This document shows positions 34,962-45,452 of a DNA stretch of 64,000 bases, piece by piece. How positions within the stretch are numbered: the first letter of the stretch is position 1; each line of letters starts with the position of its first letter. The position numbers and the translations under genes were made by a program. The notes under the pieces were generated by a model. The model was not told the DNA's origin and made no database searches. It was given only the letters and a program-made list of their open reading frames with translations. Location of the stretch: contig NZ_CP133268.1 of assembly GCF_030915385.1 (NCBI RefSeq), forward strand, positions 5,548,024-5,612,023. Direction: 5' to 3'. Source of the DNA: Neobacillus sp. PS3-12. GTDB lineage: Bacteria; Bacillota; Bacilli; Bacillales; Cytobacillaceae.

Positions 34962-37900
34962 TTATTTAATCACAAACTTGGTTTGACTATATCCTTCTTT
35001 TGTCTTTTTCACTTCTAAAATCGCCGGAATGGTGTTCTTAAGCTCTTGAACATGCGAGATGACGCCGATCATGCGGCCTGATTGCTGTAAATCAATCAGG
35101 GTATCAACTGCTTTGTTCAATGATTCTTCATCCAATGAACCAAATCCTTCATCAATAAACATCGTATCAATTGAGACACCGCCTTGGAAACTTTGAATCA
35201 CATCTGCCATCCCTAATGCCAAACACAACGATGCATTGAATTTTTCTCCACCTGATAATGTTTTAACATCACGAGTTTGTCCCGTGTAGGCATCGAATAC
35301 ATCCAGACCAAGACCGCTTTGTTTACCACGACTCTCTTGCCGTTCACTTCGGATTAATAAAAATTGGCCGTTGGATAAGCGCTTCAATCGTTCATTTGCA
35401 GTAATAATAATTTGCTCAAGATATTCAATTTGTAAATACCGTTCAAAGGAGATTTTACTGCTGTTTTGGCCTCTTATGACATCATATAGATCAGCCACGA
35501 TATTTAAGCGTTTTTCCAATTCCACAGTACTTTTTTCGGCTTTTATAATAGTATGTTTTAATTCGTTTGCTTTTTGTTGATTTTGCTCTGATTTTAGTAA
35601 AAGTTTTTTTGCCTCTTCATAAGCGCTATTCAATTCATCAAGTTCAGACTTAAGCTCCGGCAAATCTATTTTTGTTTTATCCTTCAAATCATCTTGATAC
35701 TCTAGTACCTGCTGTTTTAAAGTTGCCAGATTGTTTTTAAATTGATCAATTTCTTCTTTCAATGTAATACGTGCATTTTCAAGCATTTTTGCATTGCGAT
35801 AATCATCCTCGGCGGAAAAATTAGCCTGAAGCAACGCACCTAAAAATTGCTGCTCGGAATTTTCTTTTTTCAAACTGCTTTCTTCCAATTGTTCTTTCAT
35901 ACCAGAAACATTTACTGATGCCTTTGCAACAGTTTCTTTTGCCAACTGTAATTGCTTTTGCGCTTGTTCCCAAGCATTTTCTAATTTATTTTTTAAGTTA
36001 TTTATTTCCGTAATTTTCCTATTTAATTCAGCTAATGTTCTAATTTCCTCTGGAATTCGATTTACTTGTTCAACATAAACTGCCTTTTTGCTCTCATATA
36101 CTGTGTTTTGTTCCTGATAGGCTTTTGCTGCAGCCTCTTGTTCCGCTTCAAATCCCTCTAACTGTTTTTCCTTTGTTTCAAGATCGTTCTTTAATTTAGA
36201 TAGTTTTTCTTTTTCTTTTCCCAGTCGTTCAACATCTTTTTTAAGTGCCTGCCCCTCTTCAGCAAGCCTTTTATATTCTGGTTGAACTTCTTGTACCTGT
36301 ACACCAATTTCGGCTACCTCTTTTGCCTTTTGTTCAAATTGATCCTTACCATTTTTTAGCTGTGCAACAAGATCGCGGTATTCGCTATCTTTAAGTTCCA
36401 ATTCTTTTTTGACAAGATCTAATTCTTCTCTTGTTGGGACTGCATCTTGACCTTGCGCCTTATTGGGATGCTCAGTACTTCCACAAACCGGACAAGGTTT
36501 TCCATCATGTAAATGAATAGCAAGAATGCTAGCCTGTCCGTTAACCCATGCTTCTTCTAGTTTTTCATACTTTTGCTTAATAGCTTGAAAAGATTCCTCT
36601 TTCGTCTTAAATAAATTCTGCAGTTCAACTTGGTTTTTATAAATTCCTAAGTATTCATGTAAAACTCGGATGCGGTCTCTCATATCAGTTAACTTTTGTT
36701 GCTTTTCTGCTAATTGATCTACCGCTTTTTCCAATTCTTTAATGCTACGTCCAAGTTGAACTTTGGAGTCTTTTTCCGTTTTTATTTTCGTTTTTAGTAC
36801 ATCTAGAACTTTACCAAGGTTTTGGACCTGCTGCTCCTGCCTTGTTAATTCAGCTTTCTTATTATCCATGTCTTTTACGGTTGGCAGAAAATCATGATAA
36901 CGGTCTAACTGTCGAGCGATCTTCTCCCGCTCTTCTTTTTTACTTTCCTCCAATTCAAAATTTCTTTGGACTTTTTCAAGTGTGCTAACAGCATTTTTTT
37001 GTTCCGCTACTGCAAAATCCAACCTTTGCTTTTTGTTTTTTTCATCTTCTCGCCATTCATTTACTTGTTTTTCATAGGGTTCTATCTTACTTGCTCGCTC
37101 AGCGTTTTCAAGTTGGATCTCTTTTTCTTTAAATAGAGGTAACTGTGCGGTTAATTCTTCAAGATTTTTCTGTTTGTCCTCTAGCTTTTTGAATTCCTCA
37201 TTTACTTGTTCTGCTTTATGGAACTCCTCAAGTTTTTTATTATATGCGGCACCACTAGTTTCTTCGTTTTGCTTATTTCTTCCAACCTCATCTTGAAAAT
37301 AAAGAATTTCTTCCTCTAACCCTGAAATGATTTGGTTTGTATTATAGTTTTCTTGTGATAAGAACTCAAAGAGGTTAGACTCTTCCCTTAAGGGAAGCGC
37401 TGCCTGAATGTCCGAGATATATCGGTCTCTTGTGGCAGATTCTCTTTTAAATTCTTCTTCAGCAAATTTTTTCTTTTCCTTCAGACGATCGCTGATCCAT
37501 CTGTAAGGTTCAGTTCGGAAAATTTTTCGGAGAATCTCTTCTTTATTTTCCGTTTGCGAGGTTAACAGTTTGCGAAACTCCCCTTGCGGCAGCATCACAA
37601 TTTGGCTAAACTGATCCTTTGTAAGACCAACTAATTCTTCCACTTTTTTGTTGATTTCAGAAACAATTTGACGGTCTACACATGGAATTTCACGTCCATT
37701 TACTTTTTCATAAAATTCATATTGTTCCCCTGTGGCACTTTTATTTCCTATTTTTACATGAGGAAGCTGTCGTTTAATTCGGTAAAAGCGATTATGCAGC
37801 TCAAACTCCAGTTCAATAGCTGTATGAACATCGTCATCTGCAAAATCACTTCGCAAATACTTCGTTTCACTCCGATCTTCGCCGCTTGCCGAACCATAGA

Positions 37901-38054
37901 GTGCAAAACAGATGGCATCAAAAATGGTGGTTTTTCCTGCACCTGTATTACCAGATATGACAAATAAACGGTTATTTTTAAGTTCGGTAAAATCAATCAC
38001 TTCACTATGTTTGTACGGCCCAAAAGCAGTCATCGTAATTTTTAATGGTCTCAT
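34962..38054 (-). CDS. sbcC: exonuclease SbcC (Rad50-like SMC ATPase)
   Basis: 1030 residues. Walker A in FVISGNTGAGKTTIFDAICF at the N-terminus, long coiled coils, a zinc-hook KPCPVCGSTEHP at about residue 525, and at the C-terminus the ABC signature VKTLSGGEKFNASLCLALG with Walker B SIDTMFIDEGFGSLDEES. With SbcD it forms the Mre11-Rad50-type nuclease that cuts hairpins and DNA ends and is active on palindromes. Its gene lies 15 bases after sbcD, in one operon. Confidence 0.95.
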   Translation of the reverse strand: MRPLKITMTAFGPYKHSEVIDFTELKNNRLFVISGNTGAGKTTIFDAICFALYGSASGEDRSETKYLRSDFADDDVHTAIELEFELHNRFYRIKRQLPHVKIGNKSATGEQYEFYEKVNGREIPCVDRQIVSEINKKVEELVGLTKDQFSQIVMLPQGEFRKLLTSQTENKEEILRKIFRTEPYRWISDRLKEKKKFAEEEFKRESATRDRYISDIQAALPLREESNLFEFLSQENYNTNQIISGLEEEILYFQDEVGRNKQNEETSGAAYNKKLEEFHKAEQVNEEFKKLEDKQKNLEELTAQLPLFKEKEIQLENAERASKIEPYEKQVNEWREDEKNKKQRLDFAVAEQKNAVSTLEKVQRNFELEESKKEEREKIARQLDRYHDFLPTVKDMDNKKAELTRQEQQVQNLGKVLDVLKTKIKTEKDSKVQLGRSIKELEKAVDQLAEKQQKLTDMRDRIRVLHEYLGIYKNQVELQNLFKTKEESFQAIKQKYEKLEEAWVNGQASILAIHLHDGKPCPVCGSTEHPNKAQGQDAVPTREELDLVKKELELKDSEYRDLVAQLKNGKDQFEQKAKEVAEIGVQVQEVQPEYKRLAEEGQALKKDVERLGKEKEKLSKLKNDLETKEKQLEGFEAEQEAAAKAYQEQNTVYESKKAVYVEQVNRIPEEIRTLAELNRKITEINNLKNKLENAWEQAQKQLQLAKETVAKASVNVSGMKEQLEESSLKKENSEQQFLGALLQANFSAEDDYRNAKMLENARITLKEEIDQFKNNLATLKQQVLEYQDDLKDKTKIDLPELKSELDELNSAYEEAKKLLLKSEQNQQKANELKHTIIKAEKSTVELEKRLNIVADLYDVIRGQNSSKISFERYLQIEYLEQIIITANERLKRLSNGQFLLIRSERQESRGKQSGLGLDVFDAYTGQTRDVKTLSGGEKFNASLCLALGMADVIQSFQGGVSIDTMFIDEGFGSLDEESLNKAVDTLIDLQQSGRMIGVISHVQELKNTIPAILEVKKTKEGYSQTKFVIK

Positions 38055-38069
38055 GTTTTCACTCCTCCC

Positions 38070-39274
38070 TTATTCGGTATCTTTTCCTGCAGCGATTTCT
38101 TTAGCAGCCTGCTTAAATTCGTCATTTCCTTCCTGTAAAAGCTCATGAAGAACTTCAGTAAAAATAGCCTCTGTTTCAACTGTTGCGGGTATTTGTTTTA
38201 CCTCCTGATAAAAAGCCCTAAATAAGGAGATTTCATCCATTTTATGACGTGCCATTCCTGAACTAGCTTGTCCGTCATCCATTCCTGTCGGCATGACAAT
38301 TTTTCGCTCCACATGCATGGCATTCGGATAGACGGATCGTACTTTTTCCATCGGCGATAGTACCGGTGTTTCGTCTAATAAACGAACAAACACGTAATCT
38401 TCATTTTTCTGATGTTTTAATAGGTCTTCCATTTTTGCTTCGACTGTTCGCATCTCTCGAAGTGGCGTTAACAAGCGTTTCTCAAGCGTCATGTTTCCCT
38501 GTGCATCAAGTTCAACAATATAAAAACCTTTTTTATGCTTTTCTTCTGATATCGAGTATTTAAGTGGTGAACCTGAATATTGAATCGTTTCATTTAATAC
38601 AAAATGTGCTTGGTGCAAGTGACCAAGTGCAGTGTAATGAAATTTTGAAAAAGAATGCGCATCCACATGCTCTGCCCCGCCAATTGCTAAAGGACGTTCA
38701 GACTCACTTGTATTCTCCTCAGGTTCCCCGTGCGGTGTTACAAAAGCATGTCCAACCAGAACATGACGAGCATCGGGGTCCATATTAGAAGCGATTGTTT
38801 CTGTTATTTTTCTCATCGCATCATTATGTGTTCGGATTTCCTCATCCTCGAAAACATAGCGAACGACACTAGGATCTGCATATGGTACAAGATGAAAATG
38901 GACTTCACCATACTCATCATGTAAAATAATCGGTTCGAATGGATTTGAAATTTGTCCGATAATGTGATAGCCATTATTCTTCATAATCTTACTGCCAAAA
39001 TGGAGGCGGCTCGGGCTGTCATGGTTTCCGGCAACAGCTAAAACAGGTGTCTTTAATTTCAAAACAATTGTTTCAAGCACTTCGTCTAATAGATTTACAG
39101 CTTCAGTAGGCGGCACACCACGGTCATATAAATCTCCTGCAATAATAACCGCATCCGCTTTTCTTCTTCAATTGCTTTGATAAAATCCTGGAGAATATAG
39201 CGTTGATCTTCTGTCATATAGACACCCTGAACGAGCTTTCCTAAATGCCAATCAGCTGTATGAAAAAACTTCAT
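38070..39274 (-). pseudogene. sbcD: nuclease subunit SbcD, frameshifted
   Basis: The true start is the ATG at 39274 (GGAGAGAGG upstream): MKFFHTADWHLGKLVQGVYM with the first metal ligands D and H, on to DFIKAIEEEK. There the frame is lost; the second frame carries AVIIAGDLYDRGVPPTEAVN, VAGNHDSPSRLHFG and the rest to 38070. A single missing A in GAAGAAGAAAAGCGG (39159-39162) explains the break. All Mre11-type metal-binding motifs (DxH, GDLYD, GNHD) are otherwise intact. Since SbcC downstream is whole, an assembly error is a serious alternative to true inactivation. Confidence 0.9.
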
Positions 39275-39479
39275 TAAACCTCTCTCCTTTTTAGATAAAT
39301 ATCATGATTACCTTTCTTCGTCTTCCGCACCTATTAATTTAATTATTTTTTCATTTTGCTTGATTGATTTTATTTGGGTCTTGTATTCTTTTAAATAATA
39401 CTTGGAGTTCATCTACATCTTTATTATTATAACAAAAATGATTCATTTGATTTAAAAAGAAATGTTGGAAAATAAAATG

Positions 39480-39506
39480 ACCCGCTAATGTGGATTAGCG
39501 GGTATT
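39480..39506 (-). terminator. probable terminator
   Basis: CCCGCTAAT/ATTAGCGGG stem with short T-run, past the MBL-hydrolase gene. Confidence 0.6.
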
Positions 39507-39540
39507 TTACTTTAATAAATGTTGAAAGTGGCTCTTACGA

Positions 39541-40296
39541 TTATGATTTTCCAGAGATAAAAGAATGACAAAGATTTTTAAATTGCTCGTTTACATCATT
39601 TTCAACAAGCCCGCCATGATAGCAGATCACTCGCACAATATCGAAACCGGTGAATTTCTTTAACGATTTGAGCGCTAACGGCATATCAGGTGTTGCTGTT
39701 GGTTTTGGACCGAGAAGCTCTCCCTCTATGCTGACTGTCGCATCTCCAGCAATAAGTGTCTTTGATGATTGATGATAAAGACTAATATGCCCTGGTGTGT
39801 GTCCAGGTGAAAAAATAACTTGTACCCCTCCAAAAAACGGAAGTACATCACCATCAGATACGACCTTTGTCACTTTGGCGCTAGTCGGAGCAGGTAACAT
39901 TGCTTCGGCTTGCTCGCGCATTTCCTTTGGTAATCGAGACAACATTTGAGTGTTCCACTCAGGTGTCATTTTGATTGGTACCTTATCCCCTTCAATATAT
40001 GGCTGGTCTTCTGCATGGGCATAAACATCAATCGACTTTCCTGCTGCCTTTATTACTTCTTGAATGCTGCCGATGTGATCAATATCCTGATGGGTTAAAA
40101 TGACGGCATCAAGATGGTCAAGAGGAACCCCGGCCTTTTCCATAAAAGCTTTTATTTCATCCAATGATCCTGGCATACCTACGTCAACTAACACAGCATG
40201 TTGCTCATCATGTAAAAGGGTCGGATGGATCACCTGTTTATTTCCTGCCATATTCATCTCTAGATCTAGCATGCTAATTCCATTTACAATCTTCAT
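39541..40296 (-). CDS. MBL-fold metallo-hydrolase
   Basis: 251 residues from the ATG at 40296 (AAAAGGGGCGGAG upstream). Metallo-beta-lactamase motifs: LTHQDIDHIGSIQE near residue 60, IFSPGHTPGHISLYH near 165 and LIAGDATVS near 184, which bind two zinc ions. Relatives include quorum-quenching lactonases, glyoxalase II-like and alkylsulfatase-like enzymes; nothing here decides the substrate. Cytosolic, single gene. Confidence 0.85.
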   Translation of the reverse strand: MKIVNGISMLDLEMNMAGNKQVIHPTLLHDEQHAVLVDVGMPGSLDEIKAFMEKAGVPLDHLDAVILTHQDIDHIGSIQEVIKAAGKSIDVYAHAEDQPYIEGDKVPIKMTPEWNTQMLSRLPKEMREQAEAMLPAPTSAKVTKVVSDGDVLPFFGGVQVIFSPGHTPGHISLYHQSSKTLIAGDATVSIEGELLGPKPTATPDMPLALKSLKKFTGFDIVRVICYHGGLVENDVNEQFKNLCHSFISGKS

Positions 40297-40433
40297 AACT
40301 ACTCCGCCCCTTTTTTCTAAAACAGATATTTTACTATTTTTAATATTCAAAACCTATTTATTAGATTACTTTATCTAAACAAGCATTTCCACCGAAATGC
40401 TCTGCAAATCCCTTCTACTATTTAATAATGACC

Positions 40434-40463
40434 GAAAAAAAGAACCCAGATCACCTGAGTCCA
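40434..40463 (-). terminator. probable terminator
   Basis: ACTCAG-gtgat-CTGGGT stem (one G-U) with T7 on the minus strand. Confidence 0.65.
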
Positions 40464-40472
40464 ATATAACTT

Positions 40473-41753
40473 TTAAATCATAAATCCCATTTTTTTAGCT
40501 TCAAAAAGCAATTCATCCCTAAATTTTGGATGTGCGATTCTAATTAATGATTTCGTTCTTTCGGAAATGCTCTTGTTTTTCAATTGAGCGATTCCATATT
40601 CGGTTACAATGTAATCTACATCGTTCTTCGATGTTGTTACGACAGATGCAGGAGCTAAAGTCGGTCTAATTCTGGAGATTTCATCATTTTTCGCAGTTGA
40701 ATATAAGCAAATAAACCCTTTTCCGTTCTCCGATAACTGTACACCTGTCCCAAAATCAGCTTGTCCTCCTGAAGAGCTGTAATATTTACCCGCGATCGTT
40801 TCGGAGGCACATTGTCCGTAAAAATCAACTTCTGTTGTGGCATTGATCGCAACAATATTATCCTCTTTTGCAATGTTTATCGGATTATTTACATATTCAA
40901 CAGGTAACATTTCAAGAACTGGATTCTGGTCAACAAAATCATATAATTTCTTCGAACCTAAGACGAAGGTAGCCACTATTTTTTCAGGATGAGTTTTCTT
41001 TTTCTTCCCTGTAATAACTCCATTTTCGTATAATTCTGCAATCCCATCTGTTAGCATTTCAGTATGTATTCCTAAATCTTTATGATTTTTCAAAAGACTA
41101 ATGACAGCATTTGGAATTCCGCCAATACCGACCTGCATGGTGGACCCATTGCTAATATGTTCGGCAATATACCCTGCAATAGTCATGTCAATTTCCTTCA
41201 CTTCTACAGAAGGTAATTCAAATAGTGGCTGGTCATGTTTGATATAACCCAATATTTCTGAAATGTGAATTTTATTAGTTCCGTATGTTCTAGGCATATA
41301 TTCATTTACTTGAATAATAATTGGAACTTTCCCAATAAAATACGAAGCATAATCTGCGGTGGTCCCGAGAGAAAAATATCCATTCTCATCCATCGGGGAG
41401 CTTTGACAAACCATGATTGGTTTCTTTACCCTCTTGTCGATGATTTTAGGGACTTGATGAAAATGATTCGGAACTAATTCAATAGTTCGATCCCTGTATG
41501 CTGATCTGGCATACCCATTCATAAAATAAGAATGATATTCTATATTTGAATAAACTTTATGCATGTATTTACGATCTTTTAATTCGAGAATTTGGTGAAT
41601 TCTTAAACTGTTATATGACTCTAGACTCTCATCCAGTTTAGATAAGATTGCATCTGGTTCTCCATTTCCTAAAGGAATAATAATATCAGATCCATCCGGA
41701 ATGAGCGATAAAATTTCATCAGTTGTTTTTTCTTTTAGCATAAAGTCTTCCAA
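40473..41753 (-). CDS. acetyl-CoA hydrolase/transferase family protein (CoA-transferase)
   Basis: 426 residues. Contains the Cat1/4-hydroxybutyrate CoA-transferase pattern: GSTMQVGIGGIPNAVISLL near 205, catalytic Glu in AINATTEVDFYGQ near 300 and SSSGGQADFGTGVQLS near 335. It likely moves CoA between acetyl-CoA and short-chain acids such as 4-hydroxybutyrate, butyrate or succinate. TTG start at 41753 (AAAGGG 10 bases upstream); an ATG four codons in is possible. The fermentative partner genes are not adjacent. Confidence 0.85.
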   Translation of the reverse strand: MEDFMLKEKTTDEILSLIPDGSDIIIPLGNGEPDAILSKLDESLESYNSLRIHQILELKDRKYMHKVYSNIEYHSYFMNGYARSAYRDRTIELVPNHFHQVPKIIDKRVKKPIMVCQSSPMDENGYFSLGTTADYASYFIGKVPIIIQVNEYMPRTYGTNKIHISEILGYIKHDQPLFELPSVEVKEIDMTIAGYIAEHISNGSTMQVGIGGIPNAVISLLKNHKDLGIHTEMLTDGIAELYENGVITGKKKKTHPEKIVATFVLGSKKLYDFVDQNPVLEMLPVEYVNNPINIAKEDNIVAINATTEVDFYGQCASETIAGKYYSSSGGQADFGTGVQLSENGKGFICLYSTAKNDEISRIRPTLAPASVVTTSKNDVDYIVTEYGIAQLKNKSISERTKSLIRIAHPKFRDELLFEAKKMGFMI

Positions 41754-41952
41754 AGCACATATCCCTTTCTAAAATAAAATTTCAGCCAGCCCTCTGCTTT
41801 TCCCATATAAAATTATACTAACCGAGTTAAAGACAAGATAAAAGGCCTGTTCAACATATTATTATGTGCAATTTAGACATGTCAATAATATAGCTGCATG
41901 GTCATGGCAATAATAAAGGAATGACGATTTTAGTTGTTGGGGGAAAAAAGAT

Positions 41953-43377
41953 TTGGAACACACTTGGATTTCATTGATACCATTTCTAATTGTTATTTCC
42001 ATGTCAATTTGGCTTAAAAATATCTTACCAGGTCTCGTAGTTGGTTTGCTTGCTGGGGCTTTACTAGTTAAAGGAAGTATTTTAGGAGGAACCTATCAAT
42101 CCGTAACCTATATTGTAACTACCCTGTCCAACGGGAACAATATGAAAATTATTGGGTTTCTTTATTTATTTGGCGGGCTAGTAGGAATGATGAATATTTC
42201 AGGGGGGATTAAGGGGTTTTCTGAATGGATCGGAAATAAAATTCGGACTGAACGCGGGCTGCTGGGACTCATTTGGCTTACCCTGCCGTTTACGTTTATG
42301 ATGCCAATGTTTCGAATCATGATGATCGGCCCTGTAGTTAAATCACTTATTAAAAAAATGAACGTCCCAAAACAAAGGGTCGGGCTTACCATGGATATTT
42401 CAACTGAATCGGTCATTGTACTTTTACCAGTCGCAACGGCATTTGTCGGGTTCATGGTTTCATTGGTGGAAGGCAGCACTAGAAAAGTACATCTGGGTAT
42501 ATCACCCTATCATGTCTTTTTGCTTAGTATTTTGTTTAACTTTTTTGCCATTGTGATGTTGGTAATTGGGGTAATACAAACATTTTGGAACCCTGCCAAG
42601 AAAAAAAGACACACTAATGCTATTCAAGAACAGCTAGATGAAGAAAAAAATGAACTTCACCGCAGTGGAATTGAAAAAGAATTGTCCTTGGTCAAAGCAC
42701 AACCATGGAACTTGATTTTCCCTGTTTTCTTACTATTGGGATTATCACTATTCCTTTTATGGAAGGATGGTAAAGCCAAAGGGGCTCATACCATTTTTGC
42801 GGCTTTTTCGAAGGCGGATGCTACTTTCGTTATGCTATTGTCGGTTTTTATCACTCTGATTTTATCCTTCGCCTTTTACATTTTGAGGCATCAGCAGTTA
42901 GATGAGCTCTTATTTCATTTTTATGATGGAGGCAACCAAATGATGGAAGCCATCAGCTTGCTAGTACTCATTTGGTCATTAACACTTTCGGCATCGGATC
43001 TAGGATTTTCAACATTTATTAGTTCAACATTAGGAGCATTTTTACCTTCCTTTTTGACACCAGTAACGATTTTTCTGCTTGGGTCCGTAATCGGCTACTT
43101 TATCGGTTCATCTTGGGGAACGTGGGGGTTACTAATGCCATTGGGTGTATCGTTAGCTGTTGCAACTGGGGCTTCCATCCCATTAACAGTCGGTGCTGTC
43201 TTTGCAAGTGGTGCTTTTGGTGCGTTAACATCACCATTGGGCGACACAACCATTACAACAGCAACGATTCTCGATATGCCCCTTGTTGATTATTCTCGAT
43301 ATAAATTGAAAATCTCCATTCTGGGTGGAGCCATTGCCATCGTCCTGTATCTAATCACTGCTCTCTTTTTTATATAA
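41953..43377 (+). CDS. NhaC-family Na+/H+ antiporter-like transporter
   Basis: 474 residues, about 11-12 membrane segments. Conserved NhaC-type motifs: PFTFMMPMFRIMMIGPVVKSL, IGSSWGTWGLLMPLGVSLAV near 390 and GALTSPLGDTTITTATI near 425. Family members exchange protons for sodium or organic acids (malate/lactate in MleN). TTG start at 41953 with GGGGGAAAA upstream. Divergent from the CoA-transferase gene, which could mean shared control. Confidence 0.85.
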   Translation: MEHTWISLIPFLIVISMSIWLKNILPGLVVGLLAGALLVKGSILGGTYQSVTYIVTTLSNGNNMKIIGFLYLFGGLVGMMNISGGIKGFSEWIGNKIRTERGLLGLIWLTLPFTFMMPMFRIMMIGPVVKSLIKKMNVPKQRVGLTMDISTESVIVLLPVATAFVGFMVSLVEGSTRKVHLGISPYHVFLLSILFNFFAIVMLVIGVIQTFWNPAKKKRHTNAIQEQLDEEKNELHRSGIEKELSLVKAQPWNLIFPVFLLLGLSLFLLWKDGKAKGAHTIFAAFSKADATFVMLLSVFITLILSFAFYILRHQQLDELLFHFYDGGNQMMEAISLLVLIWSLTLSASDLGFSTFISSTLGAFLPSFLTPVTIFLLGSVIGYFIGSSWGTWGLLMPLGVSLAVATGASIPLTVGAVFASGAFGALTSPLGDTTITTATILDMPLVDYSRYKLKISILGGAIAIVLYLITALFFI

Positions 43378-43383
43378 AACCAA

Positions 43384-43417
43384 AAGTAGGTTACTTTTGA
43401 AGCTAACCTACTTTTTA
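43384..43417 (+). terminator. intrinsic terminator
   Basis: AAGTAGGTTA/TAACCTACTT stem followed by TTTTT. Confidence 0.8.
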
Positions 43418-43463
43418 AATTTTTTCTAAACGGCACCCAGAAACTACAGGATTACTAGCTAGC

Positions 43464-45428
43464 TTATGGACCAATATTTTGAATAGATACCTGGGAACCT
43501 TCAATTGTCAGATGTTGTTTCCCTATCCCATCGATTGTCATGATGGCTTCCATTGGTACTTCAAGCGGAATTCTAAAAGCTTTCCTTTGGTTGATTTTAA
43601 CAATATGATTACTTTTAATACTATTTACCCACTTACTTTGTATTAAATAATCTTTTAATACTGATTCATCAATTGGTTTACTGTAATAATAGCCTTGAAT
43701 TTCATCACAATTTAATCCTTTTAATAACGATAGCTGTTCTATAGTTTCTACACCTTCTGCAACAACAGTTTTATTAAGCTTATGGCAGAGATTGATCGTG
43801 GATGCAATAATTTCAAAGCTATCACGATCCCTATGGATTTCATCTATAAGGCTTTTATCGAGCTTAATCGTTTCACAAGGAAATTTCCTTAAATAATTAA
43901 GAGAGGAGTAGCCAGTCCCAAAATCGTCTAACGCAATAGAAATTTCGATATTTCTTAGTTTATTTAATGTCGCTAAAACCTGTTCTTCCTTTTGAATAAT
44001 CACCGTTTCCGTTATTTCAAATTCAATCCACTTTGCATCAACTCCTGATTCCGTAAGAATGGAGGAGACCATATTAGCAAAATGAGGTTGAAGAAGCTGT
44101 ACTGCCGATAGATTGATTGAAATTCTTTTAATAGGAAGATTTTCTCTTTCCCACAATTTAATTTGATTGCATACTTTTCTTATCAGCCACTCTCCAATTT
44201 GGACAATTAACCCTGATTCCTCTGCCATAACGATAAATTCATTTGGCGATACAATCCCCCATCTTGGATGATTCCACCGAATCAGGGCTTCTGCTGAAAC
44301 CATTTCATTCGTCAAGGGATTAAATCGAGGTTGATAATAGATGCAAAACTCATCTCTTAGCAAAGCCTTTTTAGAATCATTTTTCAAAGTAAATTGTTTA
44401 TAACCATATAAATTCATCGTTGGTGAGAAAATTTGATATTGATTTTTGCCATTTCTTTTTGCCCGATACATGGCTGTTTCAGCATTCTTTAATAATACTT
44501 CTTCATTCTCTCCGGAAAACGGAAAAACACTTACACCCATACTTGCTGAGAGATATACTTCATTTCCTTTTGCTTCAAAAGGTTTCTTGTGGATTTGTTC
44601 ATTGATCAATATTAATGCTTGCGGGATATCTTCCAGGTCGCATATATCTTTTAGTAAAAGATAGAACCCATCTCCCCCTTGCCTAAATAAAACAACATCA
44701 TCGTTTATGCTTTGCTTTATCCTTATTGAAAAATCAACCAACAGTTGATTGCCAGTATTGTAGCCAAACGTATTATTGATAAATTTAAAATCGTCTAAAT
44801 CCAATTGGACAATCCCTAAAGCTGTGTTATTTTCTTTAGCTAGATTGATCTCTTTACTTAAACATTCACTAAAAGACTTGGAATTAGGCAGCCCTGTCAG
44901 TAAATCATAATGTTGTATTCTCTCAATTTTATTAAATAAATCTTTTTGCATTTGTTTTTGTTCCGTTATATCCGTCCGAAGTGTTAAAAAACCATATAAA
45001 TGATCGTTTTTTATTAGCGGATGCATGGACATAAAATTCCAAGAAAAAGATCCATCTTTACGTTTTATCGCAATCTCGCCCTTCCAAACCTTCTCGGAAA
45101 GAAGTGTTTCCCAAAGATTCTGATAAAATGCTTTAGAATGAAGTCCTGTCTTAAATATTCTAGTATGTTTACCTATTAATTCATCCGCTTGATAACCCAG
45201 TGTTTCACAGTACATATCATTCACGAATTGAATGACACCTCTAGTATCAGTAATTAGTATCAGTGTTTCATTAAGAATTACAGAAAGGATTTCATTGCTG
45301 TTTAAAATTGAGTCACTATTAAAAAGATCGATGGCATGTAGTGAGTCCAATTCGTTAAAAGGAACATTCTTCTTCATACTCGATTTAGATTTACGATTAG
45401 CTCCCGAGCTTTTCCCTATTACATTCAT
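43464..45428 (-). CDS. PAS-GGDEF-EAL c-di-GMP phosphodiesterase with PilZ stump
   Basis: About 654 residues from the ATG at 45428. PAS domain (about 45-165), GGDEF domain (about 175-335) whose signature is degenerate (RQGGDGFYLLL, so probably no cyclase activity), and EAL domain (about 345-600) with EALIRWNHPRWG, EFEITETV, LDDFGTGYSSLNYLR and AEGVET intact: an active c-di-GMP phosphodiesterase is expected. After a linker, RKAFRIPLEVPMEAIMTI looks like the start of a PilZ domain, which stops after IQNIGP; the c-di-GMP sensor is thus cut short. Confidence 0.88.
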   Translation of the reverse strand: MNVIGKSSGANRKSKSSMKKNVPFNELDSLHAIDLFNSDSILNSNEILSVILNETLILITDTRGVIQFVNDMYCETLGYQADELIGKHTRIFKTGLHSKAFYQNLWETLLSEKVWKGEIAIKRKDGSFSWNFMSMHPLIKNDHLYGFLTLRTDITEQKQMQKDLFNKIERIQHYDLLTGLPNSKSFSECLSKEINLAKENNTALGIVQLDLDDFKFINNTFGYNTGNQLLVDFSIRIKQSINDDVVLFRQGGDGFYLLLKDICDLEDIPQALILINEQIHKKPFEAKGNEVYLSASMGVSVFPFSGENEEVLLKNAETAMYRAKRNGKNQYQIFSPTMNLYGYKQFTLKNDSKKALLRDEFCIYYQPRFNPLTNEMVSAEALIRWNHPRWGIVSPNEFIVMAEESGLIVQIGEWLIRKVCNQIKLWERENLPIKRISINLSAVQLLQPHFANMVSSILTESGVDAKWIEFEITETVIIQKEEQVLATLNKLRNIEISIALDDFGTGYSSLNYLRKFPCETIKLDKSLIDEIHRDRDSFEIIASTINLCHKLNKTVVAEGVETIEQLSLLKGLNCDEIQGYYYSKPIDESVLKDYLIQSKWVNSIKSNHIVKINQRKAFRIPLEVPMEAIMTIDGIGKQHLTIEGSQVSIQNIGP

Positions 45429-45452
45429 AAAATAAGACACCAACCTTTTCAA

